Assembly (NCBI GenBank): GCA_003255025.1
Contig: QANY01003900.1
Location: 1,736,001-1,800,000 of the forward strand
Reading direction: 5' to 3'
Length of the DNA: 64,000 nucleotides
Source of the DNA: Datisca glomerata
Taxonomy: Eukaryota; Streptophyta; Magnoliopsida; Cucurbitales; Datiscaceae
A program made the translations under genes and the position numbers. Under the pieces are notes generated by a model. It was given only the letters and a program-made list of their open reading frames with translations, was not told where the DNA came from and searched no databases. Shown in pieces: positions 46,336 to 58,274 of the stretch (within the stretch, counting starts at the first letter, position 1; the number at the start of each line of letters is the position of its first letter).

Positions 46336-47584
46336 CATGTTTAACTTTGAGGAGCCATTGTGACATCCCTTTACTTGCTTTGTGATCCTCATAATTTCAT
46401 TATAATATGTAGTGTCAATTTCATCTACTAGAATTATTTTTCTATGAATCCAATCACATCTCTATACAAGTTAAAAAAATTATGACCTTATCCGAGAGCT
46501 AAAAATGTATTAACTTTTCTTTCCCAGCTTTCTCGTACATATATTTGGAAAACAAAATCCATTTTTTCCCCCGATTGTCAACCCATTTAACTGAAGTAGC
46601 TAATTAAATAATCAAAGTTGTTGGTCTAATAAAATCTAACTATAAAGTACGTTCTTCACTTGTTTTTTTCTTCATGAAACCACTTTGTGCATTAAACAAC
46701 CAAAAAGTAACAAGAAAAGTTTTTTTATAAGAAAATGTTCGATTATGTCTTTTGCAAAAATTAAATAGAAGTTAACCATACAGCAAAATGCATTAAGCCA
46801 AATGAAAAGTTCTCATTATAAATCTAATCCACTGTATGTGGAGCTGAGTCAGACAGACCTAATATGGGCCACTCAATTTCATAGGCTTACGCTCACACCA
46901 CTTGCAATTTGCAAGCTCAGTTAAAACGACACTTGTAGAAGGACATTATCTATAACAGAAACTCTTAGAATAAGATTGAGAATGTTTTATTTAGAACACT
47001 TAAATATATTAAAAAATTCTACTTTAAATTGTATATATTTGAGAAATGTTTCTTATTAAAGCATATTTTAGCATTTAAAATTACTTCCTAAAGAAACACG
47101 TATTTAAGTGTTTGTTAAAAATATTTAAAAATACATAATAGCTGTGTAAGTATTTCCTAAAAGGTGTATAGGAAAGAATCTTCAATTAAATAGTTTATTT
47201 TAATGTATAAAAATATTTCTAGTGACAAAAACGGGCAAACATACCGTTAAAGTGAGTTTCAGATTACTTTCTTTGAAAATACCTGCATTTAAAAATACTA
47301 CGTTCTTCGAAAATCACATCTATTTGACAATTATTTTTGTTTAAAATAAGTTGTTAGTATTTTGACAAAATCAACTTAAGAATCACTTTTACACTAAACA
47401 TCTATCCAAATGCACTTTATAATGATTCCAAATGACAAAGAAATGTGCTTAAAAATTATATCGATGCTTAAACCAAGATGAATATCAGATAATTATTAAC
47501 TAAAATAGTGTTTTTCTGATAGAGGAAAGTGCTTCTGGATAAAAGCACTCTCAAGCGCACTTTTAATCACTAGAGGTTAATATA
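46336..47584. other. AT-rich spacer, no gene
   Basis: No ORF, RNA gene or terminal repeat pair was recognised. The AT-rich text from about 46985 to 47575 has AAGTGCTT-type words near its right end and might be a decayed MITE, but I could not pair its ends. Confidence 0.35.
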
Positions 47585-49825
47585 GATACCGTATTTTATC
47601 CGGTTCAATACTTTGAATATATAAACTTTATTTTTTTTACTCATATAGTTGTCTAAGACTATATATATGATTTGAAAAAAAGTTCAATGTCTAAAATAGA
47701 AAAATAGCCCAATGTCTAAAAAATAAGAAAAAGAGTTCGAGGACTAAAAAAAGTAGCATATAGACTAAAAGCAAAAAGAGAAACTATAACTTTGCCTATA
47801 AATAGAAAGAGGATCTTCACTTGAAGGAGAAGTTTTTTGGGAGAGAGAAAGAGAGAAAGAGAAGAGGTCTTTTTAGAGAGAGAAAGGGAGAAGTATAAGA
47901 GGTTTTCTTAGAGAGAAGGACAAATGAGATGAAGAATATAAATTATTACTCTTCATCTTCTTTCATTTTATTCAGGTATATTTAAATTTCTTGCATCTTA
48001 ATTAAAAATATATATTGTTCTTTGCTAATCATCATTTCTCATTTACACCCGTGTAGTGTATACATTTTTTTTCTTTCCATAAGTAAATGTAGAAGTGTTT
48101 GTTAATTCATCATTTTTTTACTCATAAAATTAAGTTTACTTTCATTCCATTTATGATTTTCTTTATTTAAAAACTTAGAAATTTGATAATGAGATATACT
48201 TTGTCATCAACTCAATCAATGAGAATGAAGATAAAGTTTTTCAGGGTGTGTAATAAACTCAAAGTAGACAATCAACCATTTAAGGTTGGAAATGTACATA
48301 CCATTCAAAATAACGCCCTATGAAATTTCTCATATATCAAAATGCATAAAATACCATGTAGAGAGTTAAACATCTATATGAGTCAAAGTTATGCAAATAT
48401 TGAACTTTGAATCTCTGATATTCTTCTATATTTACTAATTGATTTTTTTATTGTTATATATTTTATTTTGAGATTTTATCATCTTTTTTTTTGTTACACT
48501 CGGCTTAACTAGTTACCGTCCGTAAGTTTTCTTTGCTATTTGAATATCAATGATTGAGAAAAAAAATAATGATGACTAGTAGACTATGTAGTCAAAATTA
48601 AAAGAGTATACTTATGCCCAAAAAGGGATATTTTATTTTGAGATTTTATCATCATTTCTTATGACACTTGCTTTTTAACTAGCTACCGTCCATAATTTTT
48701 CTTTTGCTATTTGAGTATCAATGTTTGAAAAAAGAAAAATAATGATAACTTGTAGATTTCTAGTAAAAAAATGGTATAGTCATACCTAAAATTAAAAAAA
48801 CAAAGAAAAATTAAAAATAAAAAACAAAAAAAATTGAATATTATGGATGGGCAAATTCTAATTTTTGTCCCCTTATCCCCATTAAAACTACAGCTTTAGC
48901 CATAGCTTTTTGTCATTTCTTGTTTTTTTTTTCTTTTCTTTCTTCTTCTTTTGATTTATTATACAGTACTTTTAACATTTTTGTATTACATGTCTTACTT
49001 TCTACACATGCTTTATATATTATCTCCATTTTACACATTTCCTCTACCTTGTCATCTTACAATCATTTGTTATTCTAAGTTTTATTCTATATACTCTTTT
49101 ACATAGTTATTAATATATGTTTTTTCTTACTCTTTTCATTTATGTATCACTTTTATATTATCATGTTTAAAATGTGATTCATGTCTCATTCACTTATACT
49201 TATAACAACATGTAAATGTATGTGATTCATGTTTCATCCACTTAATTTATTTATGTAGTGCTATCATACTGTCATATTTAAAATGTGATTCATGTTTCAT
49301 CTATTTATAATTATAACAACATATATATATATGCATGAGTCACAATAAGAACATTTTAAAATTTATATCATCTTAGTTTTTCACTCAAAAATTCATACGA
49401 CGAATTTTGAGGTTTTTGGGATATCAAATTTCTCGAACTACGAATGTGAGTTGTTATTTTCAGGATACCGAGAATAATTCCAATAAAATTTTTTATTTTC
49501 TTAAATGAAATAATTTTCAATGATCCTTGAACCACATATTAAAGTCATTTATATTGTTTCATTTTTATGATTAAAGTCATTTATATTGTTTCATTTTTAT
49601 TCTGTTTTCTAAAATAATTTGACCACCATTTTAATAATGGGTGTTGTAGGGTGCTAATACATTCCCCACACACAAACGACTCCCGAACCAACTTTAAGTT
49701 TTCATAGACCAAAATATTATTTTAAATTGTGTGATCAATCACTCCATGATTGGTGGCAACTTCGAATTTATTTTCAAAATATATTTTTCAATCGGTGCTC
49801 CATGTCGCAGACACGTGACAACTTG
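47585..49825 (+). mobile_element. LTR of a gypsy element (Tat/Ogre-like), plus strand
   Basis: Starts with GATACCGTATTTTATCCGG and contains CCTATAAATAGAAAG (TATA box, about 47800) followed by a GA-rich leader. It ends just before TTGGCGACTCCACTTGAGAC, a primer-binding-type sequence. Its first kilobase is homologous, inverted, to 185-1205. It contains an imperfect tandem duplication of about 165 bp (48463-48627 and 48632-48780, sharing TTTTATTTTGAGATTTTATC) and shorter repeats near 49145-49320 and 49525-49600. The LTR start is approximate. Confidence 0.55.
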
Positions 49826-49842
49826 GCGACTCCACTTGAGAC
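49823..49842 (+). other. Primer-binding-site-like sequence
   Basis: TTGGCGACTCCACTTGAGAC matches the TGGCGACTCCACTGGGGAC-type site found inside 5' LTRs of Tat/Ogre gypsy elements, which prime on tRNA-Arg. It marks the LTR/internal boundary. Confidence 0.65.
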
Positions 49843-50310
49843 GCAATCGGTCTAACAATTTTTAGATCGATAGAGAGTCAAGCCAAAATTTGATCATATG
49901 CTATTCTTTTTTGTGGCTCTTTGTTTGCGGCTCCTGTGCAGCCTAAAAAAGTTCTCACTCAGGTCGACCCTTTAGGGATACCATTTGGGGGCCCCTGTTA
50001 CTCCGTTTGGATAATAATGTGGATTGCTTGGGAGCCTGTTAAGAGATTTTAGAGCCCAAACACACATGTACTATGTTGTTAGAGCTCATCGCATGACCAA
50101 TGGTTGATAGTAATAAACATTCTGCTTAAATAGGGTATCATGATTGATTTTTTTATGTATATATCTTACAATAATCAAGCATTTTTTCCTCATTGTTTCA
50201 CTTTGACTTCATCTTTATTTTTGCATACATGCACCATGCTACGTAATAGGGATTGTAAAGAAGTATTCAATCCATTCATATTTTAAAGACCATGATTTTA
50301 ACTTCAAGTA

Positions 50311-50961
50311 TGATAGAAGATCAAGTCATAGTAGCCCAATGGTTTGAAGAAACATAGAAACAGAAGGGAGATTACCTGAAAAAAGAGAATGTTCTTCTTC
50401 TACCGTCAATCACTAAGACAGAGTTCTCACATATTGAGTTGGAAAGGTTGAAGAAGATATGGGAGGATTTTTCACCACAGCAAAAAAATGTGTTTGTTGG
50501 CAAATATGGTCATATCACTTATCTTCTATATACTACTATCAATGTTCCCATTCTCTTGGCTTTAATGCATTTCTAGGACCCTATGTACATATTTTTCATC
50601 TTTAGAACAATTGATCTTACTCCCATAATTGAAGTATATTAAGCACTACTGAATGTAGACTATAAAACACAGACAAAGTTTATAATTATGACAAGAGAGA
50701 GAGAGAGGGCTTTATCCAAGCTCTTGGGTACTGTCAATTTATATTAGATTGAGATAAGGATGAAAATTAAAGGAGGGAATGAGTGTGTGCCGCCGAAAGG
50801 AAGATAAGGGTAAGGCACTTTATGCTCTTTGTATTTATAATACCGTGTTGTTCACTAAGATCCAAGGTTATGTGGATGATAAAGTGATAAAAATGTTTCT
50901 TCAAGTTGAACATGGTGTTAACCATGTTATCTCAATTCTCACTAAGACTTTTGTTCCTTAA
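50311..50961 (+). pseudogene. DUF7745-type ORF of a gypsy element leader
   Basis: Pieces with stops read FSHIELERLKKIWEDFSPQQ, KNVFVGKYGHITYLLYTTIN, DPMYIFFIFRTIDLTPIIEV and then, at 50779-50961, KGKALYALCIYNTVLFTKIQ, GYVDDKVIKMFLQVEHGVNH, ending in a stop. The order (W, KYGHIxxLLY, FWDPxYxxFTFxxxDLxPTIEEY, ALxIYxxVLFPKxxGYxDxK) is that of the plant DUF7745 family, often found as an extra ORF in Tat-type elements. Its function is unknown. It lies about 0.5 kb after the primer-binding-like site, consistent with an ORF ahead of gag. Gag and pol of this element are not seen; it is cut off by the next element near 51.0 kb. Confidence 0.65.
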
Positions 50962-51059
50962 ATCATATCTGAATATTTGGAAAAGGGAAGTTCATCAACT
51001 CTCCATGTCTTTTATGTATTTGGATCTTTAACCATCTGAGATGTTCACCAGAATTCAAA

Positions 51060-51700
51060 TATCCTCAAGTTAAGTTTTTGAGCTTATGGATAAAAATAAA
51101 AATCCCCATTGCAGAATTTGGAATGTGTAAAGGAAATATTTCCTCGCATTCAAAATAAGAAAATAAATGAGAGAGAGAATCGAAAACAATGTAGATGTTA
51201 TTGCTTGATTATTGAATGCTCCTTGGGTTACAATTAGCCTATATTTATAGGCTTTCGAATGATCAAATAACATCCAATTTAGTTTATCTGATTCCAATAA
51301 AATATGATCAACAAAATATTTGATAAGATTTAATTAATCAAATTAATCTTGCACGTCCAATTAAATCAATGGTCTTTACTTCTTCTCCCGGATTTCCACA
51401 TCAGCTGTCTTCGTTCCTTCTTCTGGTTGGTCTTTTCTTGTGGACGTGTCAGAGAGAGAATTTATACCCGTCCATTTGCCCCTATTGTATTTGGATTATT
51501 CTAAACAAGCCAATATACAATATTATCACATTGCATAAATCGATATCATTCACCATGATTACTTTCACACGCTTTTCAAAACACGTTGCGTGGTTGTCTC
51601 ACATGCTACTTTGGCGCTTCAAATTCTCGTATTCCTTTTCAAGCCTCCTCGGGAGGGCATGGATCTATTCTTTGAATTCTTCTTTTAGTAGGGTAATCAT
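51060..51700 (-). mobile_element. Probable 3' LTR of the minus-strand Tat element
   Basis: On the minus strand a polypurine GCAAGGGGGGCA (about 51700-51711) is followed by LTR-like text. A TATA box lies in CCTATAAATATAGGC (about 51235-51250), with a CT-rich leader (GATTCTCTCTCTCATT) and an end near ACATTCCAAATTCTGCA (about 51110). Position and strand suit the pol at 54.8-58.2 kb. The 5' LTR is missing. Confidence 0.45.
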
Positions 51701-51844
51701 GCCCCCCTTGCCAATTGTCATCTCCTCACTAGTCAGTAGTCGTGTCTCTTTAGTTGTGCCTTTTCGCCATTGAGTTTCTACAAATGTCCTTTCATTGCTC
51801 TATTTCAGAATTAAGCATTTTTCATTTTCCTTTGACATTCACGG

Positions 51845-51856
51845 CCTATATAAAGA
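51845..51856 (+). promoter_or_regulatory. TATA box of the antisense gene in the Tat element
   Basis: CCTATATAAAGA at about 51845-51856, some 105 bases before the ATG at 51958 and on the strand opposite to pol. Confidence 0.5.
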
Positions 51857-51957
51857 CATTCTATTTCATTTCCTCTTCATTCTTCGTTCTCAATCTCATA
51901 AGTTCTTCATCACTTCTTCCCTTATTTTCTATGTACTATTTGTTTCTGCCATTGACC

Positions 51958-53659
51958 ATGGAGGATGAAGCAGTCTTCAAACCTATGGTCTCTTTAGTTA
52001 GAACTCCAGAGGAATTTAGGAAAATTATGTATCATTACCGAGAGGCTTTCCCCTGATGTCATATGCATATTAGGAGAGAGTACGTCCATAGGGATCCCTT
52101 GTAGATCCCCATATTAAATCACACTTAGCCTCATGTACATAGCCTTAGGAATGAAACTCCCATTCTCACCCTTTGTTCGTTTAGAGTTCTCCTTTGTTTC
52201 TAAGTTATAAATAAAAGGTATAATCTGGGTTTGGGTATCGATGAGCTTCAGGCTGTATACATAGATAAGCATCACGGTGAGAGTTACTCCATTGCTCCTC
52301 GCCTTGAAGAAATGAGAGGGTCGTTGATTATAGAGGGAGATAAAAGATGAGAGCGGGACACTCTTCTCATTGACAGGAAGTGGAGTGGTGATGACCGCTG
52401 GATAATTTTCAAGAACTAGGCAATTTTCAATAAGTAGTCGGAGCTTCATTTCCGTTCTCTTCTCTTCTTCTTTCTTTTTTATGTATCTTCAATGACTAAT
52501 GTTTCTTTCTTTTGGCAATACAGATAAAAAGTTGAACAAAAGGCCTTACATTCCAAAGGCAATTAGTGAACGGGTATCCACAACTTACCGTTGCCCAGAA
52601 AGAAGGTAGTTTGAGCTTCTTGATCAACGAATGGATGGGCAATGTAGCACTTGCCTCAACAGTAGTTCCTGTCACTTCAACGTTTTCCCCATTATCAATT
52701 TCTCCATTTCAAAGTGGTATTCCCATTCCGTCATCAACTTCTCCACTTCAACGTCGGTCTCAGTAGTAGTTCCTGCACCTACTACTCAACAGGAACCCAC
52801 TCCTGCAGTTGCCATTAGCTCACAAGGAACAACCGTGGACCCTAGTCTCTGGATATAAAGACGATTCATTAATGCGTGACCCGTTCTGGCTTCAATCAGC
52901 TTTCTTGACGAAGCTCAATTTTCTCACATTTTCCAACGTGACATTTAGTCTGATTTGGATATGACCACTACACCGCAGCATCAATATTGGTGACCTCATC
53001 AGCTCTTTGAGCAATGACCAGATTAGAGTAAGTTCCATTTTCTTCCTTTTCTTTTTTGAAAATTCATTTCCATTCACCCATACTTGCATATTTCTTACTT
53101 GTTTTCCCTTTTTAAAGCTGTTCTCCATCATAACACTCTTCAAGAGCATCATATTGCTTGAGATCAAGCTTCGGTGGGTTTTCATAGGGAAGTAGTTGAA
53201 TACCACACTGTTGTTGACCGTCTTTGAGCCGAGAATGAGCAGTTGAAGAAAAGTGAGGCTGAGCTTCAAGGTGCTCTAGAGAGGATGGATTAGGATGTTG
53301 CAGCAGCGGTAACCGATCATCAGAAGTTGACTGAAGCCTTGGAAGCAGCTAAGGAGTCCATGGTTGCGGTTGAACAGGCAAATGCTGAGGTAGAAGATTA
53401 GGAGAAGCTAATCGAAGATAAATATCAGGCTTTGTTTGACCAAGCCAAGCAAATGGTTGACAGTGTTGGATATAGAGATGGCTTGGCAAAAGCCCCACCC
53501 AAGAAGCCTCTCGTTGACGCCACTCCAGAGACCCAAGATGAGGTGAATACCTCCACGGAGGACGTCATGGCCAATCCTCCTGAAGCTACTACTGAGGCTA
53601 CTGCTACCAACCCAAACGAAGATGTCCTCGCTGAAGATGACACAATCACCATTTCTTAA
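51958..53659 (+). pseudogene. Antisense ORF of a Tat-type retrotransposon (coiled-coil, decayed)
   Basis: Starts MEDEAVFKPMVSLVRTPEEF at 51958. After stops the text continues with GIDELQAVYIDKHHGESYSI, PRLEEMRG and WSGDDRWIIFKN (about 52230-52410). An intron-like acceptor TTTTGGCAATACAG lies near 52525. A coiled-coil block follows (EYHTVVDRL, AENEQLKKSEAELQGALERM, KLTEALEAAKESMVAVEQAN). The last open piece, 53432-53659, has DQAKQMVDSVGYRDGLAKAP and an acidic Thr/Glu tail. It is on the strand opposite to the pol at 54.8-58.2 kb and downstream of it in the element's own direction. Tat elements such as Grande and Retand are known to carry an extra antisense ORF between pol and the 3' LTR, and this fits. 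It could instead be gag of another plus-strand element. Confidence 0.6.
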
Positions 53660-53964
53660 TTTTCTCCTTTTGTAAGTTCCTTGTACTATTTCATTTCCTT
53701 TCTTTCTTTAATTTCCTTGCACTTTTCCTGCTTTCCTCCATTGTAATTTTCTAACATCATCAATGAAGAGAATTTCAAATTTTCTTTGTCTTTTCAACTT
53801 CTAATTCTCCCGTTGTCATGCACTTGGCGATTTTTGCATTTATAGATTTCCATAGCACATTGTACTAAATTTTACCAATGTACTTAAGATTTAAACTTCT
53901 TTAGTTCTTTTGAATTGTACTTGCTGCCAATCCTTTTGAATGCACTCCATTTATGATTTCCTAT

Positions 53965-54740
53965 TTTCCTTCTGAGAGTAGTGTATGTTGATTAACCGTT
54001 CTCAAAGACTTGAAATTTTCACAAGCTCAGGGGCCCTGAAATTTTCTTCTGAGAACGGTGCCCATAGACATCCGTTCCAAGGATATAAGCTTCTCTCACG
54101 AAGCTCAGGGGCCCTAAAATTCCCTTTTGAGAACGGTGACTGCAGACATCTCTTCATAAGGACATAAGCTTTTTACATAGCTCAGAGGCCTTATAATTCC
54201 ATTATGAGAGAAGTGTCTGGAGCATCCGTTTCCAAGGATAGAAGCTCGTCATGAAGCTCAGGGCCCCTATAATTCTCTTAAGAACGGTGCACGGAGACAT
54301 CCATTCCAATGACATAAGCTTCTCACGAAGCTTAGGGGCCCTATAATTCCCTTCTAAGAATGGTGCCCGAAGACATCCATTTTAAGGACATAAGCTTCTC
54401 ACGAAGCTCATGGGCCTTATAATTCCCTTCAGAGAGCAGTGCTCGTCAACATCCGATCCCAAGGACTTAAACTCCCAAAGAAGATTAATGGCCTAAAATT
54501 TCCTTCTAAGACTGGTGCCCATCGATGTATGTTGCTAAGGACTTCAAATCCTTGTGAAACTCAGGGGCCCTATATTTTCTTCTGAGAATGGTGCACAAAG
54601 ACATCCATTTCCAAGGACTTAAACGCCTTGTGAAGCTTAGAGGCCCTATATTTCCTTCTCAAAATGGTGCCTGGGGACATCCGTTTCCAAGGACTTTAGC
54701 TCCTTGCGAAGCTCAGGGGCCCTTTCCATTTGTTCGAACC
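53965..54740 (+). repeat. Minisatellite, about ten units of about 76 bp
   Basis: Each unit contains AGCTCAGGGGCCCTATAATT, CCTTCTGAGAACGGTGCCC and GACATCCGTTCCAAGGACTT, with TAAGCTCCTCACGA between. The GGGGCCCT core recurs near 54027, 54102, 54180, 54256, 54329, 54408, 54486, 54560, 54636 and 54711. Divergence between units is moderate. It lies between pol and the antisense ORF, where Tat-lineage retrotransposons often carry tandem arrays. Confidence 0.9.
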
Positions 54741-54815
54741 TGAAAAGAGAAGCTGACACTAGATTTTACGTGGAACCCCTTAACCAGAAAAAATCATGGG
54801 ATAATATAATTTTCA

Positions 54816-57800
54816 TTAAAGAAAAGAATAGAAGAAATCATACATAATACTTGTGTAAATGTAAAACATTCCAAGGTTTGGATAAATTTTCCATTCGTTA
54901 GTCATTAGATGATTTGACCCATTTCCTCCAACTTCTTTGATGATAAATGGTCCTTCCCAGTTCGGCCCTAGCTTGCCTTCATTAGTTTGGAATATCCTTT
55001 TGAGCACAAGATCCCCAACCTGATATTGTCGTTTCTTCACCCTTCTCTGGAAATATTTCCTTCTCTTCTGGTTGTAGGTAGCCAATCTGATTAGAGTTGC
55101 CTCCCGTCTCTCTTCCAAAAGATTGAGTTTCTTTGTCATATGTTCTGTGTTTGTATCTTCATCAATGGAAGATCTAATCGTGAGGCACCAGATCTCAACT
55201 GTTATAACAACTTATGCCCCACAAGCAAGGGAAAAAGGTGTTTCACCCGTAGGCTCCCTAGGTGTTGTCAAGTAAGCCCAAAGAATAGAAGATAGTTCTT
55301 CAACCCATTTCCCTTAGTTGATTCTAGACACTTCTTTAAGTTTTCAAGAATGACCTGTTTGATCTTTCTTCTTGTACTTTTCCTTGGGAATAATAGAGAA
55401 TTGTTAATCTGTTAGTTATATGGAGTCCCTCATAATAATTATTTACTTTACTCCCTGTGAATTGAATTCCATTGTCAGAAACTAGAGTTTTTGAACCCGT
55501 ATCTACAGACAATATTCTTCCACAAAAACTTCTTCACCTCTTGTTCTCTTACTCTTGCCAAAGCTTCTGCTTCTATCCACTTCTTGAAGTTGTCGGTTGC
55601 GACTAGCAAAATCTCTTCTGAGCGAGAGCCATTGGAAGTGGTCCGACTATGCAATCCCCTATTGCATGAATGACCACTAACTTATCAATGTTTGTAACTC
55701 TTCGGAGGCCCGCTTCAGAACCGGGGCATACCGTTGACATATGTCACACTTATTTATGAAAGACATTGCTTCCTCATGCATCTTTGGCCAGTAGTACCTT
55801 TCATTCAATAGTTTATTTGCCAAATACCACCTCAATGATTTCCACGAATTTCTTCATGCACTTCTGCCAATGCATACCTTGCCTCTATTATTGAGAGACA
55901 TTTGAGATACAATCCCGAAAAAGATCTTTTAAACAATTTACCATCAATTAAAGAATACATGGCACTCTATTGTTGAAGCTTTCAGGCCACCTTTTTGTTG
56001 GTTGGAAGATCTCATTGAAAAGATAACGGAAAATGTCTTCTCGCCAACCATGTCCATAACCTCCATCTGTATGGGCTTTTTTGTGCTAGGCTAGCTCAAG
56101 TATTCTATAGAAACATTACTTTTGAAGGGGAGTATTACCAAAGATCTCAAACTAGCAAGTGCATCCGCTCTAGAATTTTCCGTTCTCAAGATTTAGGTGA
56201 TTTCATAACTCTTGAAGAATTGAAACATCTCCCTGGTGTATTGCAAATACTCTACCATTCTGCTATCTTTGGCATTGTACTTTCCTAAAACTTCATTAGC
56301 AACTAATGTTGAATCACAAAAAACTTTAATGTTAGTTACCTTAAATTCATTCATGAGGCGGAGCCCGGCTAAAAGTGCTTCATATTCTACCTCGTTATAA
56401 GATGCTTGAAAACCAAAAGATAATGCCTGCTCAAAGGTCTCACCATGTGGAGTTTGGACCATGACTCCTGCTTTGCTTCCCGATAGTTGGAGGCTCCATC
56501 TACGAATAAGGCCTAGGTCTCCACTTTGGGCTCCGTTTTTAGTGTATCATGTTGTTCGTCTTCATAGGTGAATTTGGCAATGAAATCCACTAGAACTTGT
56601 GCCTTAATCGTAGTTCACGATACATAATGGATGTCATATCCTCCAAGCTCAACCGCCCACTTTGCAAGTCTTCCAGTCATCTCTAGAGAATGTAGAAGGC
56701 TCTTTAAGGCGAATTCTGTTACCACATTGATCATATACGCTTGGAAGTAATGTCTTAATCTCCTTGCGGCAACAATCAATGATAACACCAGTTTCTCCAT
56801 TTTTTCGTACCTTGTTTCCGCAGCCACAAGGCTTCTTGCTAACAAAATAGCCCAGCCTCTGATGTCCTCCTTCTATCCTGACCGGCGCCGCACTGATAGT
56901 CGTTACTGAAATCACAAGGTAAAGAAAGAGTTCTTCGTTAGGCAACGGTTTAGTTAGCAGCAAGGGTGAGGCCAGGTACTGCTTAAGTTTTTGTAGTGAT
57001 TCCTCCCATTCTTCGTCCCACTGCTACACTGAATTCTTATTCAGTTCAGCAAAAAATAGCATGCACTTATTAGTTGATCTCGCCAAGAATCTATTTAGTG
57101 CAACTAATTTCTTCGTTAAGCTTTGAATCTCCTTCTTTGTCTGTGGTGACTCGATTTCCATGATTGTCTTGATTTGATCAAGATTTACTTCAATTCCTCG
57201 ATGGTTGACCAGGTGTCCAAGAAACTTTCCCACCGCTACTCCAAAAGTACACTTTTTCGGATTCAACTTCACATTACTCATTCTGAGGGCGAAGAATGCT
57301 TCTTAATTTTGAATTAAGGATGCGAACCATTCTCTTCTCTACCTTGACAAGTATCATCAACGTTGACCTTCATTGTCTTTTCAATATGTTTCTAAAAAAT
57401 GTCATTGATTAGTAGCTGATATGTTGCCCCTACATTTTTTAAACTGAATAGCATCATAGTATAGAAAAAACTTCCAATCAGAACATTTCCACCTAGTTAT
57501 AACTGGAGTACGTGTTTGGATGTCGTGTCCACCATTTGATCGATTCTCGACAATGGGTAATCATACTTCAGCTAGGCCTTATTCAAATCTATGAAATCTA
57601 CACAGATTCTCTAATTTCTTCTCTTCTTTTTTACCATGAGAACATTTGCGAAACACTCCGGGTAGCTGACTTCTCTGATGAACCCAGTTTCGAGTAATTT
57701 TTCCACCTCCTCCTTTATGGCTGCTTTTCTTTCTAGTGCAAAGGTCCGCGTCTTCTGTTTCACAGGTTTCACAAAAGGATCTACTTTTATTTTATGACAA

Positions 57801-58210
57801 ATTAAGTCATCATCAATACTTGGCATCTCGGCTATCATGGTTACAAAGATGTCGACGTTGTCCTTGAGAAACTCCATGAGTTCAATTTTCTTTACTTCGG
57901 TCAATTTCGTACCTATATTGGTTGTTTTTCCATTTCCAATGTCAACGGATTATGTTCTACTTGCAGCCTCATACCTCAGATTGGTCTGGCCCGACTCATC
58001 TTCATTTAGTTGCTATTTGTCGACTATCCCTTTCCTGTTGCCGTGAATAGGCACATCTTCCTTCCTCACAAAATCAATAGCTGTTAGTGCGCAACAACGG
58101 GCCGCAGACTGAATACTTTAGCATTTTATAACATGTTGAAGGGACAACATTCATTTTATGGATTCAAGTTCTTCCTAGTATCGCATTGTACGGTGATGAG
58201 GTGTTAATCA
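54816..58210 (-). pseudogene. Ty3/gypsy Tat-lineage pol, minus strand, decayed
   Basis: Minus-strand pieces run in order. The protease end (PYNAILGRT, then NVVPSTCYKMLKYSV) lies near 58185-58100. The RT N-terminal part (57904-57611) has EVEKLLETGFIREVSYPECF. The RT catalytic box near 57385-57350 reads MKVNVDDT, so the usual YVDD Tyr is Asn. The RT end and first RNase H (57281-56615) include VKLNPKKCTFGVAVGKFLGH and ELGGYDIHYVS. A second RNase H (56462-56193) has ASYNEVEYEALLAGLRLMNE and VFCDSTLVANEVLGKYNAKD. Integrase remnants follow, and its C-terminus (55139-54816) has LNLLEERREATLIRLATYNQ and VGDLVLKRIF, GKLGPNWEGPF. RT-RH-second RH-integrase is the hallmark of the Tat lineage. Stops and frameshifts are frequent. 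Confidence 0.85.
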
Positions 58211-58274
58211 CCATAAAATCGGTAATTGTTGAACGGGTCTGCATGCACAAGAAGCGACAAGATTCCCTCAGAGT
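58211..58274. other. Head-to-head junction of two Tat elements
   Basis: Minus-strand protease coding text ends (going upstream) near 58210, and plus-strand gag coding text begins within about 60 bases. Neither element has its 5' LTR or primer-binding site here, so both were truncated at or before this join. Confidence 0.55.
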
